NCBI GenBank assembly: GCA_024690605.1
Contig: JAILOV010000056.1
Location: forward strand, 117,193 to 181,192
Direction of reading: 5' to 3'
Origin: Lachnospiraceae bacterium
GTDB lineage: Bacteria; Bacillota; Clostridia; Lachnospirales; Lachnospiraceae
Length of the DNA stretch: 64,000 bases
How positions within the stretch are numbered: the first letter of the stretch is position 1; each line of letters opens with the position of its first letter. Below, one piece after another: positions 9,257 to 17,087 of the stretch. The translations under genes were made by a program, and so were the position numbers. Under the pieces are notes generated by a model, which was given only the letters and a program-made list of their open reading frames with translations, did not search any database and was not told the origin of the DNA.

Positions 9257-10380
9257 GCGTTCTCTGTCTTCTGTGCGCCGGCTGCGGGACCGCGGAAAGC
9301 GGCAGCCGGAGCGGAGCGGACATGGCGGCAGACGAGGAGGAAACGCCGGAAGCGCTTTACCGGAAAGCACTCGAAGAGGATGTGCTGATCGTCTACACGG
9401 TCTCTACAAGAGTGGCACCGGTCAAGGAGTCCTTTGAAAAAGCCTATCCCGGATTGTCCGTTGAGATCCGGGATCTCCGGAGTCCCAATCTCATTGAAGA
9501 GGTGGAGGCCAACGACAAAAACAGCGTGTCCTCCTGCGATGTGGTGCTTTGCAACGACAACAGCGGCGATTTCAAGACGCGGCTTGTCGATACCGGGATC
9601 GTGGTCCCCTACCTGCCGTCCGACATCGCCGCGCACATGAAGACGGGCATGACGGGGGAAATGGTCTCCTTCTTCAACGAGGCGGAGCTTCTGTTCTACA
9701 GCTCCGCTAAATATGAGAAATGCCCGATCGGAAATCTCTGGGAACTGACGGATCCCATCTACAGGGGACGCGTTTTTATGCCCAATCCACTGCGGTCTTT
9801 TTCCACCTGGGCACTCTGCGGGGCGTCGCTGGATCATGCGGATGAGCTGCGCGAGGCCTACAGAGAATACACGGGGGAGGACCTTGCGGAGGACAACGGG
9901 GAAAATGCGGCAGAGATCTTCTGGCGGAGGTTATCGGAGAATCTCGTGTTTACCAACAGTTCCGATGAGGTGGTGGAGGCACTGAGCAGCGGCAATGCCG
10001 ACTTTGGATTCTGTGTCTCCAGTAAGCTCCGTTTCCGTGATATCGGTTATGAGATCGAGCCGGTCTGGAAGCTTGCTCCGTTTACGGGCTGCAGGACCAC
10101 CTATGCGGTGATGATGGCAAGAAATGCCCGTAATGTCCATGCGGCAAAGCTTTTCATCCGGTATATGCTGGGGGAGACGGACGGCAGCGGAGAGGGCTAC
10201 AAACCGTTCTGCACGGTGGGGACCTGGTCGGCGAGAGATGACGTGCCGGACGGGAGTCCGGTGCCGCTGGATGAGATCGATCTGATCACACCGGATCAGG
10301 ATCGCCTGATCGCCGGAAAGAAGCGGATCGAAACTTTCTGGACAGGGATCATGAAAGAGAGCACAGTGACTGGAAAATGA
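9220..10380 (+). CDS. Second solute-binding lipoprotein (iron(III)/family 6-like)
   Basis: A 386-residue lipoprotein with lipobox LCAGC (C22). It resembles the Fe(III)/thiamine/polyamine type of binding protein: LIVYTVSTRVAPVKESFEKAYPG opening, a DVVLCND segment, LWELTDPIYRGRVFMPNP, and a late WSARDDVPDGSP region. It begins 37 bases inside the end of the first lipoprotein gene and ends overlapping the kinase gene in ATGA. Again no membrane partners are encoded nearby. The ligand cannot be told from sequence; iron is only the commonest ligand in relatives. Confidence 0.8.
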   Translation: MGRLFKRTVILLSVLCLLCAGCGTAESGSRSGADMAADEEETPEALYRKALEEDVLIVYTVSTRVAPVKESFEKAYPGLSVEIRDLRSPNLIEEVEANDKNSVSSCDVVLCNDNSGDFKTRLVDTGIVVPYLPSDIAAHMKTGMTGEMVSFFNEAELLFYSSAKYEKCPIGNLWELTDPIYRGRVFMPNPLRSFSTWALCGASLDHADELREAYREYTGEDLAEDNGENAAEIFWRRLSENLVFTNSSDEVVEALSSGNADFGFCVSSKLRFRDIGYEIEPVWKLAPFTGCRTTYAVMMARNARNVHAAKLFIRYMLGETDGSGEGYKPFCTVGTWSARDDVPDGSPVPLDEIDLITPDQDRLIAGKKRIETFWTGIMKESTVTGK

Positions 10381-11879
10381 AGATCAGCGGGATACTGAAG
10401 AGATTTCTCTGGGCCATGTTCGGCCTGAGCGTCTGCCTCGTGCTTTTGTGGGTGACGTTCTATTTCCTGACGCTCGATGTGATCCGCAGGAATCTGAAAC
10501 TGCAGGCGGAAACCGCGTCGGAGGCGATCATTGCCGGTGTGGAGGGCAACCTTTTGTCGCTGGAGGATGCCGCCTATGATCTCGGTCATGACAGCGGCGT
10601 GATCCGCATGGCACTGGCCGGGGACGCCGTTTCTTTTTATCGCGCGGGCGGGGAACTGATGCGGGAAAACGGTGCGCTGCGCAGCGGATTCCGTGATATC
10701 GATAACGTGATCGTGTTCCGCTCCGAGGATCAGTTCTACAGGCTGAAGGGCACCGTGTCCAATACCACCCTGCGGCGTTTGTTTTACATGATCGAGAATC
10801 AGGAGAGCAGGATCATCACCGTCACCTCCAATGACAGGACCTATATCGGCCTCTGCGGGGAGATCATCGACGGCGGAAAAACGGTCGGCCATGTGGCGCT
10901 GCTGCAGGAGCAGGCTCGGATCGAGCGGCTTCTGGGTACCTATAACGATCTGGATTATCTCGGTGTGGCGCTTCTTTCCGGGGATCGGGTGCTTTCCTCC
11001 AACAAGGAGATCCGCACCGTGGAGGTGGAGAGGATCAGGGAGCAGGCGGTCTTTGTCCGGGAAAGGGAGATCGGTATCTCCGGATACCGGCTTCTCGTGT
11101 GGTGCGAGGACAGCATCGCCGCCTGGCTCTCCGGCTATTTTCGTCTCGCCATGCCGGTCACCGTCGCGGTCCTGGTGCTGATCATGCTGTTTTTCATCCG
11201 TTATCTGCGACGACACATGGTGGAACCGATCGAACTGGAAAAGGAGCGAACGCTGCTTACGCTCCTGAAAAAGCAGATCGGCGCACATTTTACGGTCAAT
11301 TCCCTCAATGTTATTCGCGCACTGATCAACAAAGGAGAAAAGGAGGAGGCGGCACATATCTGCGATGAACTCTCCGTCCTGCTCCGATACGCCAACGCGG
11401 GAGATGAGTATATCACGCTGCTGCGCGAATTCTTTGTGCTCGAGCAGTATGTCGGGATCATGCAGATCCGTTATCCGGACAGGATCGAGGCGCAGATTGA
11501 GGTGGATGATGCCTTTGCGGAGATCCAGATCCCGCGGATGCTCATCCAGCCGCTGGTGGAGAACGCGATCGTTCACGGACTCTCTGACGGCAGCGGGATC
11601 ATCAGGCTTTGGGCGGATATCGAGGAACAGGCAGTCATCGTGCATGTCAGTGATAACGGGCGCGGAATGGACAGTGAAAAACTGGAACGGCTGAGAGAGA
11701 TGATAAGATGCGCGGACACGGCGGAAAACGGGGAACTGCAGCATGTCGCACTGCAGAATATCGAGCGCCGCATCCGCCTGGTCTGCGGTCCTGCCTACGG
11801 TCTGTCGATCAGCTCCGCCCCCGGGGAAGGGACGGAGGTATCCGTGCGCCTTCCCCGGACAGAAGCTTCGGAGAAATGA
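10377..11879 (+). CDS. YesM-type sensor histidine kinase
   Basis: A 500-residue membrane kinase: one membrane segment near residues 10-33, an outer sensing region of about 215 residues, a second segment near 254-276, then His_kinase and HATPase domains. The phospho-acceptor box reads KKQIGAHFTVNSLN with H304. Typical YesM/LytS boxes have QINPHFLFN, so the Asn-Pro and Leu-Phe around the His are replaced here. The ATP lid is normal (QPLVENAIVHG, DNGRGMD, GEGTEVSVRLP). It should phosphorylate the YesN-type regulator four genes upstream. Two binding lipoproteins lie between them and may present ligand to the outer domain (inference). Confidence 0.9.
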   Translation: MKISGILKRFLWAMFGLSVCLVLLWVTFYFLTLDVIRRNLKLQAETASEAIIAGVEGNLLSLEDAAYDLGHDSGVIRMALAGDAVSFYRAGGELMRENGALRSGFRDIDNVIVFRSEDQFYRLKGTVSNTTLRRLFYMIENQESRIITVTSNDRTYIGLCGEIIDGGKTVGHVALLQEQARIERLLGTYNDLDYLGVALLSGDRVLSSNKEIRTVEVERIREQAVFVREREIGISGYRLLVWCEDSIAAWLSGYFRLAMPVTVAVLVLIMLFFIRYLRRHMVEPIELEKERTLLTLLKKQIGAHFTVNSLNVIRALINKGEKEEAAHICDELSVLLRYANAGDEYITLLREFFVLEQYVGIMQIRYPDRIEAQIEVDDAFAEIQIPRMLIQPLVENAIVHGLSDGSGIIRLWADIEEQAVIVHVSDNGRGMDSEKLERLREMIRCADTAENGELQHVALQNIERRIRLVCGPAYGLSISSAPGEGTEVSVRLPRTEASEK

Positions 11880-11883
11880 GCCG

Positions 11884-11904
11884 GCTTCAACGAAGCGCTT
11901 TTTT
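11884..11904 (+). terminator. Possible short intrinsic terminator of the plus-strand operon
   Basis: GCTTC-AAC-GAAGC forms a five-base-pair stem directly after the kinase stop codon and is followed by GC and six T. It lies inside the 3' end of the convergent znuA gene. The stem is short, so efficiency is doubtful. Confidence 0.4.
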
Positions 11905-12927
11905 CAGCACCTCCAGATTTTCCGTCATGATACCGAGATAATCCGCTCCGTTCCGGATGTCGTCGTCCGTTGTTGACTGCATGGAGTTCAGGGTCAGGAT
12001 CGCCTGATCCTTGTTTTTTGTGTTGTCGCGGACAGTCTTTGCGATGCGCTGATCACTGCCGTCGATCGTGAGGATCGCGGGAAGTGCCAGTTCGTCCGTC
12101 TTGCCGGCGAGGAAGATGATTGTCTCAAAACTCGCCTCGGTCTCCGCCGAACAGCCGACGAATGCCGCATAGTAACGGAGTCCGTAGTCGTCAGCCAGAT
12201 ACCGGAACGGGAAGCGGTCGGCGAAGAGCAGCGTTTTCTCCGAGGCGCTCTCCGCTGTTTTCCGGTAGTCCGCATCCAGTGCGGTAAGGCGTTCTTTGTA
12301 AGCGGCCGCGTTGGCATCATAGACGGAAGCACCATCCGGATCGATCTGATCGAGCGCATCCGTGATCGCGTCGCAGAGGACGGAAGCGTTCTTCAGGGAG
12401 AGCCACACATGCTCGTCATATTCCGGTTCTTCCTCGTCCCCGTGATCGGCGTCTTCGTGATCGTGATGCTCTTCTTCGGCCTCCATTCCTTCGACGATCT
12501 CTTCCTCTCTGACACGATCTCCCAGCACATCGAGGAGATTGATGACGGTCATGTCCCTGTTGACCGCATCTCTGAGCGTGTCCTCCACCCAGGCATCCGA
12601 TTCGCCGCCGACATAAAGGAAGAGATCGGCGTCGGAGATCTTCAGGATGTCATCGGCGGTCGGCTGAAAACTGTGCAGATCGGTGCCGTTGTTTAAGAGC
12701 AGGGTCAGCTCGACATCCTGTGCTCTGTCCCCGAGGATGTTGCGCACCCAGTCGTATTCGGGGAAGATCGTCGCGACGATCCGCAGGCGGTCGCCGGTGC
12801 TGCCGGGAGTCTCTACCGCGGCGGGATCCTGTCCGTTTTGCGCGATTTTGTTTCCGCAGGCCGAGAGAAGCAGTGCGGCAAGCAGTGCGGAGAGAACGGC
12901 CGTGATCATTCTGTTTATGCTGTTCAT
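11887..12927 (-). CDS. znuA: ZnuA/AdcA-type zinc-binding lipoprotein of ABC importer
   Basis: 346 residues from an ATG with AAAGGAGG upstream; a longer open frame exists but would run through the operator region. The lipobox is LLSAC with C24. The mature protein has the cluster A-I metal-binding fold: IVATIFPEYDWVRNI, LLNNGTDLHSFQPT with a likely zinc His, a His/Asp/Glu-rich loop (HHDHEDADHGDEE) before DEHVWLSLKN with another ligand His, then FADRFPFRYLADDYGL. The acidic His-rich loop is typical of zinc rather than manganese carriers. It faces the zur-znuCB operon across shared Fur-type sites, so it is almost certainly Zur-repressed and delivers Zn to ZnuB. Confidence 0.92.
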   Translation of the reverse strand: MNSINRMITAVLSALLAALLLSACGNKIAQNGQDPAAVETPGSTGDRLRIVATIFPEYDWVRNILGDRAQDVELTLLLNNGTDLHSFQPTADDILKISDADLFLYVGGESDAWVEDTLRDAVNRDMTVINLLDVLGDRVREEEIVEGMEAEEEHHDHEDADHGDEEEPEYDEHVWLSLKNASVLCDAITDALDQIDPDGASVYDANAAAYKERLTALDADYRKTAESASEKTLLFADRFPFRYLADDYGLRYYAAFVGCSAETEASFETIIFLAGKTDELALPAILTIDGSDQRIAKTVRDNTKNKDQAILTLNSMQSTTDDDIRNGADYLGIMTENLEVLKKALR

Positions 12928-13015
12928 GTGTCCTCCTTTGTCCCTCTGTCCGAAACCGGTGGTCCTCAGCCTTTCTGTGGCGTGAGCGGCGGTATTCGGC
13001 CGGGAGTTATGAAAA

Positions 13016-13030
13016 TGAAAATCGTTTTCA
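13016..13030. promoter_or_regulatory. Fur-family (probably Zur) operator A
   Basis: TGAAAATCGTTTTCA is a 7-1-7 palindrome with one mismatched pair. It sits just downstream of the znuA minus-strand promoter, where repressor binding would block transcription. Confidence 0.7.
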
Positions 13031-13044
13031 GTTTTGCAACGTGA

Positions 13045-13074
13045 ATGATAATACCGGATAACAGGGTTTGTCAA
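13045..13074 (-). promoter_or_regulatory. znuA promoter
   Basis: On the minus strand TTGACA and TATCAT are separated by 18 bases; an alternative -10 TATTAT overlaps it. Operators A and B flank this element. Confidence 0.6.
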
Positions 13075-13081
13075 GACTTTT

Positions 13082-13096
13082 TGAAAATGATTTTCA
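13082..13096. promoter_or_regulatory. Fur-family (probably Zur) operator B
   Basis: TGAAAATGATTTTCA is a perfect 7-1-7 palindrome, the classical shape of Fur-family boxes. It lies between the two divergent promoters, upstream of both -35 elements. Confidence 0.8.
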
Positions 13097-13119
13097 TTTT
13101 TGTTTTTTGGCCAAAACGG

Positions 13120-13149
13120 TTGACAAGCGAGTGCCGGGAGGCCTACAAT
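13120..13149 (+). promoter_or_regulatory. Promoter of zur-znuC-znuB operon
   Basis: TTGACA and TACAAT are 18 bases apart, pointing at the zur operon. The predicted start falls in operator C. Confidence 0.7.
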
Positions 13150-13163
13150 ACAAGGATCGAAAC

Positions 13164-13184
13164 TGAAAACGGTTTCTGTTTTCA
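13164..13184. promoter_or_regulatory. Fur-family-like operator C at the zur transcription start
   Basis: TGAAAAC and GTTTTCA form inverted arms separated by seven bases. The arms are the same as in operators A and B but the spacing is wider, so it may be a variant or half-site pair. Its position would give zur autoregulation. Confidence 0.55.
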
Positions 13185-13238
13185 ATTCAGGTGACTTTGT
13201 TCATTGCGACCGATGACCGGCCGCAGGAGGTCTGACCG

Positions 13239-13682
13239 ATGGCGGATAACAGCAGGATGACAGCGAAGACGGGCTACAGGACCAAACAGCGAGAGCGGCT
13301 GCTTGCCTATCTCGAATCCCTGCCGGGGAGACATTTTACCGTGAATGACATCTGTGATCATTTCCGCGCGGAGGGTGACGCGATCGGGACGACCACGGTC
13401 TACCGGCAGGTGGAACGGATGGTCGATGAGGGACTGGTGCAGAAATACCACATCGACGCAGGCACGCCGGCCTGTTTTGAGTACACGGGGAAGCTTTCCG
13501 ACGAGACGCCCGAGGAGATCTGTTTTCACTGCAAATGCGAGAAATGCGGGGCGCTGATCCACCTGCGATGCGAAGAGATCGCGGCTTTTCGCGATCATCT
13601 CGCTTCGCATCATCATTTTACGCTTGATCCGCTGCGGACGGTTTTCTACGGTCTGTGTGAAAACTGCCGGGACGCGGAGTGA
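13239..13682 (+). CDS. zur: Fur-family metalloregulator, zinc uptake repressor
   Basis: 147 residues with the winged-helix DNA-binding half (TVNDICDHF, TTTVYRQVERMVDEGLV) and a metal-binding half with two CxxC pairs (CEKC and CENC) plus several His in ASHHHF. This is the Fur/Zur/PerR pattern. Its place at the head of znuC-znuB, opposite znuA, makes Zur the best reading; Fur or PerR would not normally head this operon. With zinc bound it should occupy the three palindromes upstream and shut off both transcripts. AGGAGG lies before the ATG. Confidence 0.88.
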   Translation: MADNSRMTAKTGYRTKQRERLLAYLESLPGRHFTVNDICDHFRAEGDAIGTTTVYRQVERMVDEGLVQKYHIDAGTPACFEYTGKLSDETPEEICFHCKCEKCGALIHLRCEEIAAFRDHLASHHHFTLDPLRTVFYGLCENCRDAE

Positions 13683-13690
13683 GGTGCGGT

Positions 13691-14419
13691 ATGGCGCTCA
13701 TCACCTGTAAGGATCTGGCCGTCGGCTACGACGGGGACGCGGTTGTCTGGGGACTGAATTTTGAAGTCCGCGCCGGTGACTATCTCTGTATCGTCGGCGA
13801 GAACGGTTCGGGAAAATCCACGCTCATGCGCACACTGCTGCATCTGCAGCCGCCGGTGAGCGGGGAGATCCTGCTGGGAGACGGGCTGACAGCGGGCGGG
13901 ATCGGTTATCTGCCGCAGCAGTCCAGCATTCAAAAGGATTTTCCGGCTTCCGTCCGCGAGATCGTGCTCTCCGGATGCCAGAGCAGGAAGGGGCTGCGGC
14001 CCTGGTACAATGCCGCCGAACGACAACTGGCGTCGGAGACGATGGAGAAGCTGGGGATCACGAAATATGCCAAGCGCTGTTTTCCCGAGCTGTCGGGCGG
14101 ACAGCAGCAGCGGGTGCTCCTTGCGCGCGCCCTGTGCGCCACCGGAAAACTCCTGCTCCTGGATGAGCCGACGGCGGGTCTGGACCCCGGGGTCACGACG
14201 CAGCTGTATTCCCTGATCGAGGATCTGAACCGGGAAGGGATCACGATCATCATGATCTCGCACGATATTGCCGCTGCGGTACGCTTCGCGAGCCACATTC
14301 TGCACATCGGCAGGACGGTCTTCTTCGGAACCCGGGAACAGTATGAAAAGAGCGGCGTCGGCCGGCTGTTCCTCGCAGGCACACAGGAACAGGAAATGCC
14401 CGGCAGACCAGAGGAATGA
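13691..14419 (+). CDS. znuC: Zinc ABC importer ATPase
   Basis: 242 residues. Walker A is GENGSGKST, the signature LSGGQQQRV, Walker B LLLLDEPTAGLD and the switch His is in ISHD. LPQQSSIQKDFPASVREIV matches the Q-loop region of metal-type ABC ATPases. I choose the ATG 12 bases inside the open frame because it gives the usual MALITCKDL start and leaves GAGG upstream. It lies between zur and the permease gene and powers import of zinc delivered by the lipoprotein encoded opposite. Confidence 0.92.
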   Translation: MALITCKDLAVGYDGDAVVWGLNFEVRAGDYLCIVGENGSGKSTLMRTLLHLQPPVSGEILLGDGLTAGGIGYLPQQSSIQKDFPASVREIVLSGCQSRKGLRPWYNAAERQLASETMEKLGITKYAKRCFPELSGGQQQRVLLARALCATGKLLLLDEPTAGLDPGVTTQLYSLIEDLNREGITIIMISHDIAAAVRFASHILHIGRTVFFGTREQYEKSGVGRLFLAGTQEQEMPGRPEE

Positions 14420-14422
14420 GAG

Positions 14423-15271
14423 ATGGACGGATTCGGTAAGATCATTTTCTATCTGCAGTATCCCTTCGTGCGCTACGCGCTGATCGTGGGCGTTCTGATC
14501 GCGCTGTGTTCCTCGCTTCTGGGTGTCACGCTTGTGCTGAAGCGGTTTTCGTTCATCGGCGACGGTCTCTCCCATGTAGCCTTCGGTGCCATGGCTGTCG
14601 CGAGCGTGTTAAAGATCACGAATCAGACCGCGCTCGTGCTTCCAGTGACCGTGCTCTGCGCCGTGCTGCTTTTACGCACCGGACAGAATGCCAGAGTCAA
14701 GGGGGACGCGGCGATCGCGATGATCTCCGTCGGCGCGCTGGCTTTCGGATACCTGCTCATGAACATCTGGCCGGTCTCCTCGAATATCTCCGGCGATGTG
14801 TGCAGCACCCTCTTCGGATCGACCTCGATCCTCACGCTGAGCGCGCGGGATGTCCGGATCTGCGTCATCCTGTCCGTGATCGTGATCGCGCTGTTCCTGT
14901 TTTTCTACCACAGGATCTTTGATGTCACCTTTGATGAGAATTTCGCGCGCAGTGCGGGGACACACGTCGATCGCTACCATCTGCTGATCGCGGTGATCAT
15001 CGCGGTGATCATCGTGCTGGCGATGAATCTCGTCGGCTCGCTCCTGATCTCTGCACTCGTGATCTTTCCGGCACTTTCCGCGATGCGGATCTTCAAAAGC
15101 TTCCGGTCGGTCACGGTCTGTTCCGCCGTGCTCTCCGTACTGAGTGCGCTGGCCGGGCTCTTTCTTTCCATCGCGGCCGCAACACCGGTCGGCTCGACGA
15201 TCGTTGCCGTGGATGTACTGGTGTTTTTCGTCTGTTTTCTCATCGGCCGTTTCGGTCTCCGTGCGGGGTAA
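14423..15271 (+). CDS. znuB: Zinc ABC importer permease
   Basis: 282 residues of mostly hydrophobic sequence with about eight membrane segments; the ABC-3 family phrases GDGLSHVAFG near the start and LVGSLLISALVIFPA late are present. It is the membrane channel of the ZnuABC system and starts three bases after znuC. The order zur-znuC-znuB is common in Firmicutes. Confidence 0.92.
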   Translation: MDGFGKIIFYLQYPFVRYALIVGVLIALCSSLLGVTLVLKRFSFIGDGLSHVAFGAMAVASVLKITNQTALVLPVTVLCAVLLLRTGQNARVKGDAAIAMISVGALAFGYLLMNIWPVSSNISGDVCSTLFGSTSILTLSARDVRICVILSVIVIALFLFFYHRIFDVTFDENFARSAGTHVDRYHLLIAVIIAVIIVLAMNLVGSLLISALVIFPALSAMRIFKSFRSVTVCSAVLSVLSALAGLFLSIAAATPVGSTIVAVDVLVFFVCFLIGRFGLRAG

Positions 15272-15304
15272 GACAGGCGTGAACGGATACGGAGGATATT
15301 ACAA

Positions 15305-16072
15305 ATGAGGAAAATCTGCTTTTTCGGATCAGCGCTTTGGCGGCGGGCTGTACCGCTTCTGGAACTTGTTGCTGTGATCCTGTTCCTGTCCGGGTGCGGT
15401 GCGGCGGGCGGCAGTGCACACAGAGCCGATCAGGGTTCCGCGGTCGATCAGGTTCTCGCCGGTCGGGCGGCCGATGCGGATGCGGCAGAGGAGGCATCCC
15501 GGTCGGATCTGATCCTGACACCGAAATCCGTGCAGGATAAGTCGGATGACAATGCAGGGGTGGACGCGGAGATCCTGGCACTTGCGCGTGACATCGCCGA
15601 AGAGAACGGGATCACGGACGAGGCACTTACCGGAAGCACCGATGTTGCCGACTGGAAGCAGATCGATCTGTCGGATGCCGGCAACGGCTTTACCATGGCG
15701 CAGATGCCCGAGGACTGTGATGTGGATGTCGACCTCACGATCCTGAACAGTACAATGGTCTATTCCGAAGTCTACAACATGATGTATTATCCGGAGAAAT
15801 ATATCGGGAAGAGTGTGCGCATGCGGGGAACTTATTCCTATTATCAGGATCAGGAGACGGGAAAGTCCTATCTCGCCTGTTTCATTTCGGATGCCGCGGC
15901 CTGCTGTCAGCAGGGGATCGAGTTTGAACTAAAGGATGCGGCGACCAGAAAATACCCCGATGATTATCCGCAGGCCTATGATGATATCACCGTTGTCGGG
16001 ATCTATGACACCTATGAAGAGGACGGATTTGTCTACTGCACGCTGCGCGATGCGGTGCTGGAGGAGATGTAG
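15305..16072 (+). CDS. Lipoprotein of zinc operon with DUF1980-like domain
   Basis: 255 residues with a lipobox LFLSGC (C31), a long acidic linker, then a compact C-terminal domain: MYYPEKYIGKSVRMRG, a DAAACCQQG box and VVGIYDTYEED. The pattern of PEKYIGK plus a vicinal Cys pair recalls the DUF1980/YcgQ-type domains found next to zinc transporters in Firmicutes. The CC pair may bind metal or form a disulfide (inference). It follows znuB closely enough to share its transcript, so a role in surface zinc handling is likely but unproven. Confidence 0.65.
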   Translation: MRKICFFGSALWRRAVPLLELVAVILFLSGCGAAGGSAHRADQGSAVDQVLAGRAADADAAEEASRSDLILTPKSVQDKSDDNAGVDAEILALARDIAEENGITDEALTGSTDVADWKQIDLSDAGNGFTMAQMPEDCDVDVDLTILNSTMVYSEVYNMMYYPEKYIGKSVRMRGTYSYYQDQETGKSYLACFISDAAACCQQGIEFELKDAATRKYPDDYPQAYDDITVVGIYDTYEEDGFVYCTLRDAVLEEM

Positions 16073-16093
16073 AAATCCCGGAGGAATGGGATC

Positions 16094-16777
16094 ATGACTG
16101 AGATCGTGCTCGCCTCTGCGTCCCCGAGACGCAGGGAACTCATGGAGCAGGCAGGGCTTTCTTTTTCGGTGCTCCCCGCAGTGAGGGACGAAGTGCCCGG
16201 AGAGAGATCCCCCGAGGAGACCGTGCGCTTTCTTTCCTGTCAGAAAGCACGGGAGGTGGCGGAGAGACTGCAGGAAGGAGAACGGGAGGTTTTGCCGGAA
16301 AGCTTTCGGAAATCCGGGGGAAATCTGCTTGTCATCGGTGCCGATACTGTTGTATCATTAGATAAGGAAATTCTCGGCAAACCGAGGGATCGCGCGGATG
16401 CCGGACGGATGCTGCGGATGCTCTCGGGACGCACGCATGAGGTGTGGACTGGTGTGACGGTGATCGGGTGTCCGAATGTCGGTGAGACTGCCGGGGGAGA
16501 CGGGACGGCGGAGCATCTGCCGGACGGATGGCGGACGGGACCTGCTGGCAGAGAGATCACCTTTGCCGTGTGTACCGGGGTCGATGTGGCATCGCTTTCC
16601 GAAGAGGAGATCGAAGCCTATCTCGCCACCGGGGAAGCCGATGACAAGGCAGGTGCCTACGGCATACAGGGTCGTTTCGCGATCCATGTGCGCGGGATCC
16701 GCGGAGATTATAACAATGTGGTGGGACTGCCCATCGCGGCACTCTACCGGATATTGCGCGAGTCATTTCTTATGTAG
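16094..16777 (+). CDS. maf: Maf-like nucleotide pyrophosphatase with insertions
   Basis: 227 residues. ASASPRRREL at the start, IGADTVVSLD in the middle and DKAGAYGIQG near the end are the Maf/YhdE signatures; these enzymes hydrolyse non-canonical or modified nucleoside triphosphates. The usual length is near 190. The surplus is in two loops, one before the DTVV motif (EGEREVLPESFRKSGG) and one after VTVIG (a Gly/Thr-rich insert of about 25 residues). Catalytic motifs are intact, so activity is expected. It starts shortly after the zinc-operon lipoprotein and may share its transcript. Confidence 0.85.
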   Translation: MTEIVLASASPRRRELMEQAGLSFSVLPAVRDEVPGERSPEETVRFLSCQKAREVAERLQEGEREVLPESFRKSGGNLLVIGADTVVSLDKEILGKPRDRADAGRMLRMLSGRTHEVWTGVTVIGCPNVGETAGGDGTAEHLPDGWRTGPAGREITFAVCTGVDVASLSEEEIEAYLATGEADDKAGAYGIQGRFAIHVRGIRGDYNNVVGLPIAALYRILRESFLM

Positions 16778-16822
16778 AAATTGTGCAGCCGTTGACGTGG
16801 ATCAACCATCAGGGAGGCTTCT

Positions 16823-17077
16823 ATGCACGAATACGACGACGCAGTTCTTCAGTGTTTTCTGGAAAAACAGGGGCAACTCTTTTCCGAGGAGGTTGCCGGC
16901 ACGCCGGAAGAGGCGGAGGCTTTTCTCTCCGACTGCATGGCGGTCGTGCTCGGTTCCGCTGACGAGGTGGAGGCCTTCTTTGAGGAAGAGGGAATGGATG
17001 TCGGCGAGGGTTCCGCTACGGATGCCGACGAGGTGTTTGAGATCGGTGACGGCCGCTATCTGGTCGTGGAGGGATGA
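16823..17077 (+). CDS. Small acidic protein of unknown function
   Basis: 84 residues, strongly acidic, with EEVAGTPEEAEAFLSDCMAVV and a closing DGRYLVVEG. AGGGAGG precedes the ATG and codon use matches the neighbours, so it is a real gene. I recall similar short proteins in Clostridia but cannot name a family or function. It lies between maf and the convergent HAD gene. Confidence 0.7.
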   Translation: MHEYDDAVLQCFLEKQGQLFSEEVAGTPEEAEAFLSDCMAVVLGSADEVEAFFEEEGMDVGEGSATDADEVFEIGDGRYLVVEG

Positions 17078-17087
17078 GGCGGAGAGA

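Noticed and set aside
12928..13185. N-terminal extension of ZnuA through the regulatory region
   Set aside because: It would remove the signal peptide from the N-terminus and read through three operators and two promoters; AAAGGAGG favours the inner ATG.
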